From Fidelibacterota bacterium UBA6531 (GTDB lineage Bacteria > Fidelibacterota > Marinisomatia > Marinisomatales > TCS55): 48,034 nucleotides of DNA. Numbering within the stretch: the first letter of the stretch is position 1; each line of letters begins with the position of its first letter. The notes beneath the pieces were generated by a model. The model saw only the letters and a program-made list of their open reading frames with translations. It was not told the DNA's origin and made no database searches. The DNA lies in the NCBI GenBank assembly GCA_002436185.1, contig DJKX01000047.1, forward strand, positions 1 through 48,034, given 5' to 3'. Positions 1-8,404 of the stretch are shown in pieces. The position numbers and the translations under genes were made by a program.

Positions 1-20
1 TCGAATTTTTCCTTAGACAT
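1..20 (-). CDS. tuf: Elongation factor Tu, first codons only (partial)
   Basis: Only the start of the gene is inside the window. The minus strand reads ATG at 20-18 and then codons for M-S-K-E-K-F, the usual EF-Tu N-terminus. A strong ribosome binding site (GAGGAG, near 29-34) lies upstream. EF-Tu delivers aminoacyl-tRNA to the ribosome. The identification from six residues would be weak alone, but the four upstream tRNA genes are in the exact order that precedes tufB in E. coli, which makes it convincing. The rest of the gene lies beyond the left edge. Confidence 0.85.
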
Positions 21-64
21 CTTTCGATCTCCTCATTTTTTTGTTCATTTTCTGCTTTACATTG

Positions 65-137
<73 letters not shown>

Positions 138-184
138 AATTTTTTAGCCCACGTCTGCTAATTACATCAGCGTCTGCCTACTTG

Positions 185-257
185 AGCGGGCGACGAGATT
201 CGAACTCGCGACCCTCAGCTTGGAAGGCTGATGCTCTACCAGCTGAGCTACACCCGC
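185..257 (-). tRNA. glyT: tRNA-Gly (anticodon TCC)
   Basis: 73-nt cloverleaf. The acceptor stem GCGGGTG pairs with CGCCCGC through one G-T pair. The anticodon stem TCAGC/GCTGA encloses the loop CTTCCAA, which gives anticodon TCC. CCA is not encoded. It lies only 7 nt downstream of tRNA-Tyr, so the cluster must be processed from one precursor. Confidence 0.97.
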
Positions 258-264
258 ATTTTCG

Positions 265-347
265 TGGGGAGAGAAGGATTCGAACCTCCGTAGGCGTACG
301 CCGGCAGATTTACAGTCTGCTGCCATTGACCGCTCGGCCATCTCCCC
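265..347 (-). tRNA. tyrU: tRNA-Tyr (anticodon GTA)
   Basis: 83-nt class II tRNA with a long variable arm (CCGGCGTACGCCTACGG region), as expected for bacterial tRNA-Tyr. The acceptor stem GGGGAGA pairs with TCTCCCC, and the anticodon stem GCAGA/TCTGC carries the loop CTGTAAA with anticodon GTA. CCA is not encoded. It lies between tRNA-Thr(TGT) and tRNA-Gly(TCC), as in the E. coli tufB operon. Confidence 0.97.
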
Positions 348-376
348 AACAGACTTTTTCATTTTTAAAGAGCGTG

Positions 377-449
377 AGCCACCGAAGGGACTCGAACCCC
401 CGACCGACTGATTACAAATCAGTTGCTCTACCAGCTGAGCTACGGTGGC
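377..449 (-). tRNA. thrU: tRNA-Thr (anticodon TGT)
   Basis: 73-nt cloverleaf with acceptor stem GCCACCG/CGGTGGC and T-arm GGGGGTTCGAGTCCC. The anticodon stem ACTGA/TCAGT carries the loop TTTGTAA, which gives anticodon TGT. CCA is not encoded. It is the first tRNA of the tRNA-tuf transcript. The leader between it and cysS (450-630) contains small hairpins annotated separately. Confidence 0.97.
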
Positions 450-470
450 ATGCCGGGTATTCCTATTTTT

Positions 471-497
471 TGAATCATCCGATTCAGGCAAACCTGA
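471..497 (-). other. Two overlapping hairpins in the leader of the tRNA-tuf cluster
   Basis: On the minus strand TCAGG-TTTG-CCTGA (497-484) and TGAATC-GGAT-GATTCA (486-471) are both perfect short inverted repeats. They share three bases, so they cannot form at the same time. They lie 22 nt before the mature 5' end of tRNA-Thr(TGT). There is no U-run after them on either strand, so they are not intrinsic terminators. They could be processing or antitermination elements, or chance. Confidence 0.35.
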
Positions 498-600
498 CCG
501 TCGAGAAATCAATAAATAATGATTGGTCGAAAATCAGGAAATGCAAAGCCTTTAAAATTAGATATAAAATTGAATACCCTGCAAGAGTGTTTTATAAGAA

Positions 601-630
601 TAAATAAAAATAATTTACATTATACAATTA
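601..630 (-). terminator. cysS: Weak possible terminator after cysS
   Basis: Directly after the cysS stop the minus strand has TAATT, a 10-nt loop and AATTA, followed by the T-rich stretch TTTTTATTTA. The stem is short and has no G-C pairs, so it is a weak candidate. A terminator is expected somewhere here because the tRNA-tuf cluster follows. Confidence 0.25.
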
Positions 631-2007
631 TCATAATGGATAGCACTTCGTACCATCCGGCAAATCTTCTACTATCCACCCTTTTTTCTTGAGTTCTTCT
701 CTTAAATCATCAGATAATTTCCAATTCTTTTCTTTTCTAGCTGATTCTCTTTGAGTAACCAACTGTACAATATTTTCCGGAATGTCGTCTTGTTTTTTCA
801 AAATCGATAAAATTATATCTGCTTTATTCAAGAAGTTTAGTCCAATAGAAGCTTCTTTTTTTGACAATTTATCATTATCAATTTTACGATTGAGTTTTCT
901 TACATAATTAAACAAAACACCTAATGCCTTTGGTGTATTTAAATCATCAACCAAAATTTCAATGAATTGATCGAATTCGTCTGGCATTGTATTTCCAGCA
1001 TCTGCTATTTTTTGTAATTTGTGATATAATTCATTTATTCTATGAACGGACTTTTTTGCATCTTCGAGTTTATTATTTGAAAAAGCAAGTTTAGATCGAT
1101 AATGACTACTTATTAATGCAAATCGTAAACTTTCGTTAGAATGTCCATCAGCTAATAATTCAGGTATTGTTTTAATATTCCCCAACGATTTGCTCATCTT
1201 TTCATCTGCCATAATTAAGTGTTCACTATGCATCCAAATATTGACAAATTGGGTATTTAATGCAGCACAAGATTGTGCGATTTCATTCTCATGGTGGGGA
1301 AATATATTATCAACTCCTCCACAATGTATATCAAAATGATTTCCTAAATACTGTGTTGACATAACAGAACATTCCATATGCCACCCAGGCCTGCCCTTAC
1401 CCCAAGGAGAATCCCATGATACGTCACCATCTTCTTCTTTCCATGCTTTCCATAAAGCAAAATCCTGTGGATGATCTTTTGTATATTCATCTGACGAAAC
1501 TCTCTCTGTTTGCTTTAAGCCCTTCAGATCTAATTGAGCAAGCTTGCCATAATCTTTATATGATTCTATCGAGAAAAATACAGATCCATTATCTGTTGTA
1601 TATGCATTTCCATTTTTAATAAGCGTCGAGATCATAACAATCATTTCTTGAATATGATTTGTTGCAACAGGGAATTCATCCGCTGGTAATATCTTCAACA
1701 TCGCTAAGTCTTCCATGAATTCAGCTGTATATTTTGAAGTAATTTCAGCCAATGTTTTACTTTCATCATTCGCTTTTTTGATCGTCTTATCATCAACATC
1801 AGTGATGTTCATTACATGTTTTACTTTATAACCCACCAATTGCAGAATTCGTTTTAAGATATCCTCGAAAAGGAATGTACGGAAATTTCCAATGTGGGAT
1901 CTATCATACACAGTTGGTCCACAGGTATAAATGGACACTTCACCAGATTTGATAGGATTAAAATTTTCCTTTTGTCTTGTAAGTGTATTATAGAATTTAA
2001 TGTTCAT
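631..2007 (-). CDS. cysS: Cysteinyl-tRNA synthetase
   Basis: Charges tRNA-Cys with cysteine in the cytoplasm (class I synthetase). About 458 residues, the normal bacterial length. Visible are the N-terminal TCGPTVYD zinc and substrate region, the HIGN signature in SHIGNFRTFLFED, the zinc and substrate segment GGVDNIFPHHENEIAQS, and KMSKSLGN. The ATG at 2007 is preferred over the TTG one codon upstream because it shares a TGATG overlap with the ddl stop, implying translational coupling. It is the last gene of a ftsK-lolA-UPF0104-gmhB-ddl-cysS string. Confidence 0.97.
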   Translation of the reverse strand: MNIKFYNTLTRQKENFNPIKSGEVSIYTCGPTVYDRSHIGNFRTFLFEDILKRILQLVGYKVKHVMNITDVDDKTIKKANDESKTLAEITSKYTAEFMEDLAMLKILPADEFPVATNHIQEMIVMISTLIKNGNAYTTDNGSVFFSIESYKDYGKLAQLDLKGLKQTERVSSDEYTKDHPQDFALWKAWKEEDGDVSWDSPWGKGRPGWHMECSVMSTQYLGNHFDIHCGGVDNIFPHHENEIAQSCAALNTQFVNIWMHSEHLIMADEKMSKSLGNIKTIPELLADGHSNESLRFALISSHYRSKLAFSNNKLEDAKKSVHRINELYHKLQKIADAGNTMPDEFDQFIEILVDDLNTPKALGVLFNYVRKLNRKIDNDKLSKKEASIGLNFLNKADIILSILKKQDDIPENIVQLVTQRESARKEKNWKLSDDLREELKKKGWIVEDLPDGTKCYPL

Positions 2008-2909
2008 CAATTTGCTAATGCCTGTTGGATGATCGAATCAATTAACTGTTCAAATGTGACACCGTTTGCCGCAGCAGCTTTTGGAACTAAACTGGTGTCA
2101 GTCATGCCAGGTAGCGTGTTCACTTCTAAAAACCAGTATTGATTATTATTATCCAATCGGAAATCTACACGGGCGTAATGACGGCATTTCAATAATGTAT
2201 ATATTTCCAATGCAGTTTGATGAATCATATTTGTCAAATTTTCATCCAGTTCAGCGGGGCAAATATATTCCGTCATCCCTTTCGTGTACTTACATTCATA
2301 ATCATACAAATCGTGTGAAGGCTTAATTTCTATAATTGGCAGCACTTCATTTTCCACTATTGATACAGTTATTTCTTTACCATCAATGAATTGTTCTATT
2401 AGTATTTCATTGTCATAACTGAATGCTAATTCGACAGCAGAATCGAATTTACTTTCTTCATATACAATTGTAAGTCCAATTGTGCTGCCTTCACTATTAG
2501 GTTTTATAACACATGGCAATGCATATTCAAGCTTGTTTATAGTTTTTCCTTTTCTAATTCTTTTCCATCTAGGAGTGAAAATTCCAACATCTTCAGCTAA
2601 TAATTTACTGATATGTTTATCCATGCAAATAGCAGATGATAATGCATCTGATCCAGTATATCTAATTCCAAGACTTTCGAACATGCCTTGAATACGTCCA
2701 TTTTCACCTATACCTCCATGGAGAGCGATTAAGACTAAATCTACATGTTTGAGTGTATCCAGGTGACTTAATATATCATTTTCAAATTCTACTGAAATAG
2801 TATCATACCCTAGCGATTCACAGGCAGCAAACATTGCTTTCCCGGAATTTAATGAAACGTCTCTTTCAGATGATGGTCCACCCATTAATACAGCAATTTT
2901 AGCACTCAT
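2007..2909 (-). CDS. ddl: D-alanine--D-alanine ligase
   Basis: Joins two D-alanines with ATP to make the dipeptide terminus of peptidoglycan precursors, in the cytoplasm. 300 residues, the usual length for DdlB-type enzymes. Family motifs are GGPSSERDVSLNSG at the N-terminus, HGGIGENGRIQG, the ATP-grasp loop PNSEGSTIG, and the C-terminal EVNTLPGMTDTSLVPKA that carries metal and product contacts. Its ATG overlaps the upstream stop as ATGA, so it is translationally coupled to the HAD phosphatase. Placement beside ftsK fits a cell-wall and division operon. Confidence 0.97.
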   Translation of the reverse strand: MSAKIAVLMGGPSSERDVSLNSGKAMFAACESLGYDTISVEFENDILSHLDTLKHVDLVLIALHGGIGENGRIQGMFESLGIRYTGSDALSSAICMDKHISKLLAEDVGIFTPRWKRIRKGKTINKLEYALPCVIKPNSEGSTIGLTIVYEESKFDSAVELAFSYDNEILIEQFIDGKEITVSIVENEVLPIIEIKPSHDLYDYECKYTKGMTEYICPAELDENLTNMIHQTALEIYTLLKCRHYARVDFRLDNNNQYWFLEVNTLPGMTDTSLVPKAAAANGVTFEQLIDSIIQQALAN

Positions 2910-3448
2910 GATGTAATTAACTCTGCCCCCACTAATAAATTTTCTACAATAAATTTTGGTGTAAAACTATTACTCAAATTTTGCAGTGTTTCTGGTCCTT
3001 TTCCCGTTAGAACAAGCATTGTATCCATATTTAATTTAGCGCCAGCTTCCATATCAGAACCAGCATCACCCACCATTAACGAATTTTTTATTTCGATACC
3101 ATGATCAGATGCTGCTTTATCAAACATTCCTGTACCCGGTTTACGATCTTTCGATGCATCATTAGGATGATCAGGACAAAAATAAATATCTGTTAATTTC
3201 AAATTATTTTCAGTAAAAGAAGCGCGGATATAGTCGTGAATCTCATTCAATTTTATTTCATCTATCAAGCCTCGTCCAATTCCTGATTGATTACTTACGA
3301 TACAGAATTGCTCACAGCATTTAGACATTTTCTTCAGTGCATCCATTGTAAAAGGGAAAAACTTAAAATCATTCAAATCACTAATATATCCGGGATCTGG
3401 ATTTATTGTGCCGTCACGGTCAAGAAAAATAGTATCATATTTTTTCAT
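2906..3448 (-). CDS. gmhB: HAD-superfamily histidinol/heptose-bisphosphate phosphatase (GmhB/HisB-N type)
   Basis: Predicted D-glycero-D-manno-heptose 1,7-bisphosphate 7-phosphatase, a step in ADP-heptose synthesis for LPS, or a related phosphatase. 180 residues. HAD motifs are present: LDRDGT with D10 and D12, SNQSG, the KPG lysine and GDAGSDMEAG. The start at 3448 is chosen because the next gene upstream ends there with an ATGA overlap. Codons further upstream run antiparallel to that gene's real frame and give an implausible Cys/Ser-rich peptide. Oddity: the usual zinc loop C-x-H ... C-x-C is only half present. CPDHP is there, but the CxC before RKPG is replaced by ASKD. Confidence 0.85.
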   Translation of the reverse strand: MKKYDTIFLDRDGTINPDPGYISDLNDFKFFPFTMDALKKMSKCCEQFCIVSNQSGIGRGLIDEIKLNEIHDYIRASFTENNLKLTDIYFCPDHPNDASKDRKPGTGMFDKAASDHGIEIKNSLMVGDAGSDMEAGAKLNMDTMLVLTGKGPETLQNLSNSFTPKFIVENLLVGAELITS

Positions 3449-4428
3449 TGAGTTATTTCTTCTGTTTTTACATCTCTGAAATGAATTGAACTGCGCAAGA
3501 AATATACAAAACCAATCAAAACGAGAGGAATAAATCCTACTGCATGAATAAGAACAGCGAAAGCTTGAGATTCTGTTAAACCTGCATTGAAAATATTTAC
3601 CAAAACATATACTGCTGCCGCATGATACGTTCCTACATATCCCGGTGCCGAGGGAATTGAAATGGCTAATGTTGTTGCGATTAGGACAATTCCAGCTGCG
3701 ACCCATGATATTTCAATTCCTGTTGCAAGTACAACCAGCGCTGTGCAAATATAATATAAAATCCACAATGCTAATGTTAGGATGACCAGTTGAAAAGAGT
3801 GTTTTGTCTTTCTAATTGACACTAAACCATTGATAACATTCTGAATGATACTCAATAATTTTTGACCGGATGATTTTTCAAATATTTTCCAGTGGACGAC
3901 TCTTTCATGAAAATTTGAATGGCTTTTACCCAGCCAAATAATAAATAGTAATCCACCAAATGTAATTATAATAAGTGCGATTAAAATACTTCCACTCCAT
4001 TCCATTAAGGGAGAAAAGAAAGCGAAAAATATCATTACGACTGCCAAACCCATTGAATCAAGTAAGCGCTCTAATATGATGGTTCCGAATGCTGAAGATG
4101 CGGTAAGTGAATTGGATAGCGAAATTGCATAGGCACGTAATATCTCACCCAGCCTAAACGGTAGCACACTATTCCCAAAATATCCTACCATTGTTGCTGA
4201 AAATAACGGGCGAAATGGAAAGATTTGTAGTGGTTCTAAAATCAATTGCCATCGGTATGCTCGCAGAGCAACACTGGCGACCATAATAATCATTGATAAA
4301 AATACATATAACATATGAGTTTGGGATAAATTTTCGATCAGCTCATTAAAATTCATTTCACGAAATGCATACCAAAGCCCGGCTGCACTTAAAGCAAGCC
4401 CAAAGAATAATTTTAAATATTTATTCAC
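3445..4428 (-). CDS. UPF0104 / lysylphosphatidylglycerol-synthase-TM family membrane protein
   Basis: 327-residue polytopic inner-membrane protein with about eight hydrophobic segments and the family features LRAYRWQLIL, GYFGNSVLPFRLGEILRAY, and SAPGYVGTYHAA near the C-terminus. The family (flippase-like domain of MprF, AglD-like) is linked to lipid or lipid-linked sugar movement. The actual substrate here cannot be told. The only suitable start is GTG at 4428, overlapping the LolA-like stop by 8 nt. The downstream HAD gene is coupled by ATGA, which suggests an envelope-polysaccharide role. Confidence 0.85.
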   Translation of the reverse strand: MNKYLKLFFGLALSAAGLWYAFREMNFNELIENLSQTHMLYVFLSMIIMVASVALRAYRWQLILEPLQIFPFRPLFSATMVGYFGNSVLPFRLGEILRAYAISLSNSLTASSAFGTIILERLLDSMGLAVVMIFFAFFSPLMEWSGSILIALIIITFGGLLFIIWLGKSHSNFHERVVHWKIFEKSSGQKLLSIIQNVINGLVSIRKTKHSFQLVILTLALWILYYICTALVVLATGIEISWVAAGIVLIATTLAISIPSAPGYVGTYHAAAVYVLVNIFNAGLTESQAFAVLIHAVGFIPLVLIGFVYFLRSSIHFRDVKTEEITQ

Positions 4429-5008
4429 GTAAATCGATCACTTCTTCAGCTTCATTTCCAAATTCAGAAAAGGAGTAATTTCCTCTTAAAATTTGCCAAC
4501 TTTTCATTTGTATTTCGATCCAATTGTCCTTATCAAAATCAACAACTACATTTTCAAAATGCCAGTTTCCACTATTTACGGATATATCGCCTCTCATTTC
4601 AAAATCTTTCATTGCAAATGAAAACGTAATTAAACCATTTTCGTTCCGTTTATTCGAAATTGAAATACCCGATAAATCCCCTGAAATGATTGAAAATATA
4701 TCTCGATCTTCAGGTAAGCGCTCATCTATGATACATTGTTTCGTATTCTTATTGAATGTTTTAATTTTATTTCCTGAAATAAAGATATTTTGCTGATTAG
4801 ATTCGATTAAATATTCTATTGAATCGATAAAGGAAACGGATATGATTGAATTATATGTTTGACCATACTGAAACTGGTTTAATTCAACATCAATCTTTTT
4901 CCATCTTAAGAATTTCAATCCTGATTTTAATGAATCAAGATTAGATGGTGTGTTTCCGAATAAGATTGAAAAAAATAATAGCCCATAAAAGGGCAAACGG
5001 AACTGCAT
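4421..5008 (-). CDS. LolA-like outer-membrane lipoprotein carrier
   Basis: 195 residues with an N-terminal signal peptide (about 1-18, FYGLLFFSILFGNT). The remainder looks like LolA: alternating beta strands, ISGNKIKTFNKNTKQ in place of the family's cell-localised loop, then a segment matching the pL-x-lL-G-D region (IFSIISGDLSG). LolA ferries lipoproteins across the periplasm. Sequence support alone is moderate, but it lies 4 nt after ftsK, and ftsK-lolA adjacency is also found in E. coli and many other diderms. Lnt is also encoded in this window. Confidence 0.65.
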   Translation of the reverse strand: MQFRLPFYGLLFFSILFGNTPSNLDSLKSGLKFLRWKKIDVELNQFQYGQTYNSIISVSFIDSIEYLIESNQQNIFISGNKIKTFNKNTKQCIIDERLPEDRDIFSIISGDLSGISISNKRNENGLITFSFAMKDFEMRGDISVNSGNWHFENVVVDFDKDNWIEIQMKSWQILRGNYSFSEFGNEAEEVIDLRE

Positions 5009-5012
5009 GACT

Positions 5013-7436
5013 TTAATCTTCTAAATGAAGTAAATAGGTTTCATCCACGAGTACTTCACGAGCTTTACTCCCGGTAAATGGCCCTACAACGGCGATCTGC
5101 TCCATTTGATCAATGAGGCGCGCTGCTCGTGAATAGCCAACCTTTAAGCGGCGTTGAATAAGCGAAATAGATCCTTGTTGATGCGTGACGACTAGCCGAA
5201 TAGCTTCATGCAATAATTCATCTTGATCATCTTCTCCTCCACCGTCAACTGCAATACCATCGACTAGTTGTCCTTCACGAATACTGGGCAATATTAATTC
5301 TGCTGCTTTAGGCTGTTCCTGAATGTGTGCCATTAAAGATTCAATTTCTTCCAGAGATAAAAACGCATTGTGCAAACGGACAGGATCCGATGATCCTGAT
5401 CCCAAATAAAGCATATCACCTCTTCCGATTAATTTTTCAGCTCCGGGCATGTCGATAATAGTTCGGGAGTCAATTTTACTTGCAACTTGAAATGCTATTC
5501 TAGATGGGAAATTAGCTTTAATCAAACCGGTGATTACATCTACAGAAGGACGTTGAGTTGCAATCACTAAATGTATACCCACAGCTCGTGCCAATTGAGC
5601 CAGGCGGGCGATGGGTGCTTCTACTTCACGAGCATTTAACATCATCAAATCAGCTAATTCATCAACCACAACTACAATAAAAGGCATTATTGGTTCACCG
5701 CTGTCCTGCATCTTTTTATTGTATTCATCAATATTGCGTACCACTGCATCAGCTAGCACATCATAACGACGGCCCATTTCTCTTTCCACAGACCTTAAAG
5801 CATATGCAGCATTTTCAACATTAGTTATTATGGGTTCATCTATGTCTTCCATGGATAATAAATGATAATCAGCTAATGCACGATATAGTGACATTTCTAC
5901 TTTTTTAGGGTCAATAATAACAAATTTTAATTCATCAGGAGTCGAGCTATATAACAAGCTGCAAATAATTGAATTTAAACAAACTGATTTTCCTGAACCT
6001 GTAGTTCCTGCGATCAATAAATGGGGCATATTCGCTAAGTCAAGGGTAGCAATTTCTCCTGATGTATTTTTACCGATTGCCAGAATTAATTTCGAATCAG
6101 AACTTGCAAATTTTTCAGAATTAATCACCGATTTGAAATAAACTGTGGCTGGATTTCGGTTCGGTATTTCAATACCTACTGATGATTTCCCCGGAATGGG
6201 TGCAATGACACGAACCCGGCTCGCTTCCATTACTCTAGCCAAGTCATCGGATAAGGCAACAAATTTATTGACACGCACACCTTCGGCTGGCTCTACTTCA
6301 AATAATGTAATCACAGGACCGGGACTTACATTTACCACTTTTCCTTCTACGCCAAATGTTAATAATGATTGAGTAAGAAAATTAGCCCGATCAACAAGTT
6401 CGTCACGGCTCATACTATCTGAAATATTCACCGGAGTTGCTAGCAAATCTGATAAAGGCAATTGATACTCTCGTTTCGGTTGTTGCCTTTCTGACACTTC
6501 ATCCAGATTTACTTCATCTTCCTCAACCATTTCACCCACTTCAATATTTTCATCTGTAGGTGGTTGAACTTCTCCCGTTTGTTTATCCGGTATTTCAGTT
6601 TGGAAATCATCTTTAGACTGCTCTGTTTCTATTAATTCTTCCGTTGATTCGTCTTTAATTTCACCTACTGTCTGTTCTTCCTTCTCTTCAATTGAGACAT
6701 GTGTTGGAGATATAGATTCAGCAACTGCAGGTGGCGCTTCATCTTCTTGTTCCACAACTTTTTCTTCAGCAGCAGCATTTGCTTCAACTAATGCATCTTC
6801 TTTCTCCCGTTGAGCATCGATTTTATTCAGTAAATCCTGTGTATGCAATCGCTTGGTTTCTTCAGTCGTTTCAATTTCTTTTTTGAGTTTTTGTTCATCC
6901 CGCTTTTTCTTAAATGTTATACCTAGTTTTTCCAACGGTTCATACAAACTGAATTCAAAATATCCTCTAACCAACACCAACCATAAAGCGATTAACAAAA
7001 TCCCCGTTCCAATCATTCCCAAAAAGCTATAAAGAAAATTAGCGAGATTTCCCCCAACAAGCCCGCTGGTAGTAAAATCAAGACCGGAACGACCATGTAT
7101 ACCTATTTCAATGAGACCGATTGTTACAGATAAAAGCACGCATGCACCAAAAACGTAACCGGCAATTCGATTGAATGATGTTAATTTTTTCTGACTAAAA
7201 CACAGCCAACCCCAAATCAATCCCAAAACAGGAAATAAAAATGTGGGATAGCCAAACAGAAATTTGATAAAGAAATATGACAGGTAAACGCCAATAATTC
7301 CCAATGGATTTTCAACGTGGACATTTGGGGAAATTCCCGGGTCTTCATTGGGGCTGTAACCTATAAGGCTGATTAACACCAACAATGAAATTGCTATGGT
7401 AAGAATACCAAGTATTTCTAGGCGGCGGTCTTTCAA
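5013..7436 (-). CDS. ftsK: DNA translocase FtsK/SpoIIIE
   Basis: ATP-driven septal DNA pump that clears chromosome ends during division. About 807 residues. The N-terminal third has four membrane segments (about 10-160), followed by an acidic E/K-rich linker (about 180-320). The motor has Walker A GTTGSGKS (about 477-484), Walker B VVVVDELADL (about 588-597) and TQRPSVDVITG. A C-terminal winged-helix gamma domain (LIQRRLKVGYSRAARLIDQM) reads KOPS-type DNA signals. Start is uncertain: TTG at 7436 makes a TTGA overlap with the epimerase stop, as gcvT does at 9483. A TTG at 7475 would add 13 residues. Neither has a clear ribosome site. Confidence 0.96.
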   Translation of the reverse strand: MKDRRLEILGILTIAISLLVLISLIGYSPNEDPGISPNVHVENPLGIIGVYLSYFFIKFLFGYPTFLFPVLGLIWGWLCFSQKKLTSFNRIAGYVFGACVLLSVTIGLIEIGIHGRSGLDFTTSGLVGGNLANFLYSFLGMIGTGILLIALWLVLVRGYFEFSLYEPLEKLGITFKKKRDEQKLKKEIETTEETKRLHTQDLLNKIDAQREKEDALVEANAAAEEKVVEQEDEAPPAVAESISPTHVSIEEKEEQTVGEIKDESTEELIETEQSKDDFQTEIPDKQTGEVQPPTDENIEVGEMVEEDEVNLDEVSERQQPKREYQLPLSDLLATPVNISDSMSRDELVDRANFLTQSLLTFGVEGKVVNVSPGPVITLFEVEPAEGVRVNKFVALSDDLARVMEASRVRVIAPIPGKSSVGIEIPNRNPATVYFKSVINSEKFASSDSKLILAIGKNTSGEIATLDLANMPHLLIAGTTGSGKSVCLNSIICSLLYSSTPDELKFVIIDPKKVEMSLYRALADYHLLSMEDIDEPIITNVENAAYALRSVEREMGRRYDVLADAVVRNIDEYNKKMQDSGEPIMPFIVVVVDELADLMMLNAREVEAPIARLAQLARAVGIHLVIATQRPSVDVITGLIKANFPSRIAFQVASKIDSRTIIDMPGAEKLIGRGDMLYLGSGSSDPVRLHNAFLSLEEIESLMAHIQEQPKAAELILPSIREGQLVDGIAVDGGGEDDQDELLHEAIRLVVTHQQGSISLIQRRLKVGYSRAARLIDQMEQIAVVGPFTGSKAREVLVDETYLLHLED

Positions 7437-8404
7437 AACAGCTGGGAATGTTCCGTTTTCACGGTTCTGAACCAATCAACAAATTGAACAATGCCATCAT
7501 AAAAATGGGTTGTTGGAGTGTAATCAAGGCGTGATTCTGCACGAGAAATATCGGCGTATGTGCGCAGCACATCGCCGGAAGGGAGATCGTACTCATCGAG
7601 CACGGGTGCCTTTCCAGTGACGTCACTGATTGTGGAGACCAGATCAGCCAATTTTACAGGTTCAGAGTTTCCGAGGTTGTATATCATGAAATCATCTGTT
7701 GACTTCAACGCCGCAAGTATACCACTAATGATGTCTTCAATGTAAGTATAATCTCGCGCTGTGGATCCATCGCCGAAAAACGGTAATGGATTATCATTTA
7801 GCAAGTGGCGAACAAATTTATGAATTGCCATTTCCGGACGTTGTCGAGGTCCGTAAACGGTAAAAAATCGCAAACAAATTGTTGGTATTTCATAAAGGTG
7901 GGAATACGTAAAACAAAGTTCTTCGCCCATTTTTTTAGTTGCTCCATAGGGAGAAATTTGCCGATCAACCATATCCGTTTCAGAAAAAGGAATCTTATCA
8001 TTATTACCATACACGGATGATGATGATGCGAAAATGAAATGTTGAATGTCCTTTTCCTTCATTTCTTCCAAAAGAACTTGTGTCCCATTAATATTTACAT
8101 CTGTATAATGTACCGGGTCATCCAAAGATGGTCTGACTCCTGCCATGGCTGCTAAATGAATTACAATATCAAATGAATACGTCGTAAACATTTCTCTCAT
8201 GAATGCCTTATCTCTTATATCACCCTTATGGAATGAATATCGCTTATAGTCTAAATGGGATTTTTGATTCAATAACTTAATTTCGGGATGATAAAAATCA
8301 TTTAGATTATCCACACACACGACTTGCTTGCGCTGACTCAATAATTTATCTATAAGGTGAGAACCAATAAAACCACAACCGCCTGTCACTAAAATCGCGC
8401 TCAT
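7433..8404 (-). CDS. NAD-dependent nucleotide-sugar epimerase (UDP-glucuronate 4-epimerase-like)
   Basis: 323-residue extended short-chain dehydrogenase/reductase. It has the Rossmann motif TGGCGFIGSHL (residues 7-17), the catalytic SSSSVYG plus YGATK (Tyr-x-x-x-Lys), and the substrate-side motif RFFTVYGPRQRPEMAIHKF. That motif and NLNDFYHPEIK resemble UDP-glucuronate 4-epimerases (galacturonate precursor synthesis for surface polysaccharide). Related dTDP-glucose dehydratases or UDP-glucose epimerases cannot be excluded. ATG at 8404 overlaps the gcvT stop (ATGA). Confidence 0.88.
   Translation of the reverse strand: MSAILVTGGCGFIGSHLIDKLLSQRKQVVCVDNLNDFYHPEIKLLNQKSHLDYKRYSFHKGDIRDKAFMREMFTTYSFDIVIHLAAMAGVRPSLDDPVHYTDVNINGTQVLLEEMKEKDIQHFIFASSSSVYGNNDKIPFSETDMVDRQISPYGATKKMGEELCFTYSHLYEIPTICLRFFTVYGPRQRPEMAIHKFVRHLLNDNPLPFFGDGSTARDYTYIEDIISGILAALKSTDDFMIYNLGNSEPVKLADLVSTISDVTGKAPVLDEYDLPSGDVLRTYADISRAESRLDYTPTTHFYDGIVQFVDWFRTVKTEHSQLF

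Noticed and set aside
471..486. TGAATC-GATTCA hairpin as a terminator
   Set aside because: Six weak pairs and no T-run on either strand after the stem.
182..607. Open reading frame on the plus strand across the tRNA cluster
   Set aside because: It and a minus-strand frame at 162-512 run through four clear tRNA genes; the peptides are tRNA shadows.
3449..3706. Longer N-terminus for the HAD phosphatase
   Set aside because: The extra residues come from the UPF0104 gene in another frame, and the HAD domain starts right at the Met at 3448 with an ATGA junction.
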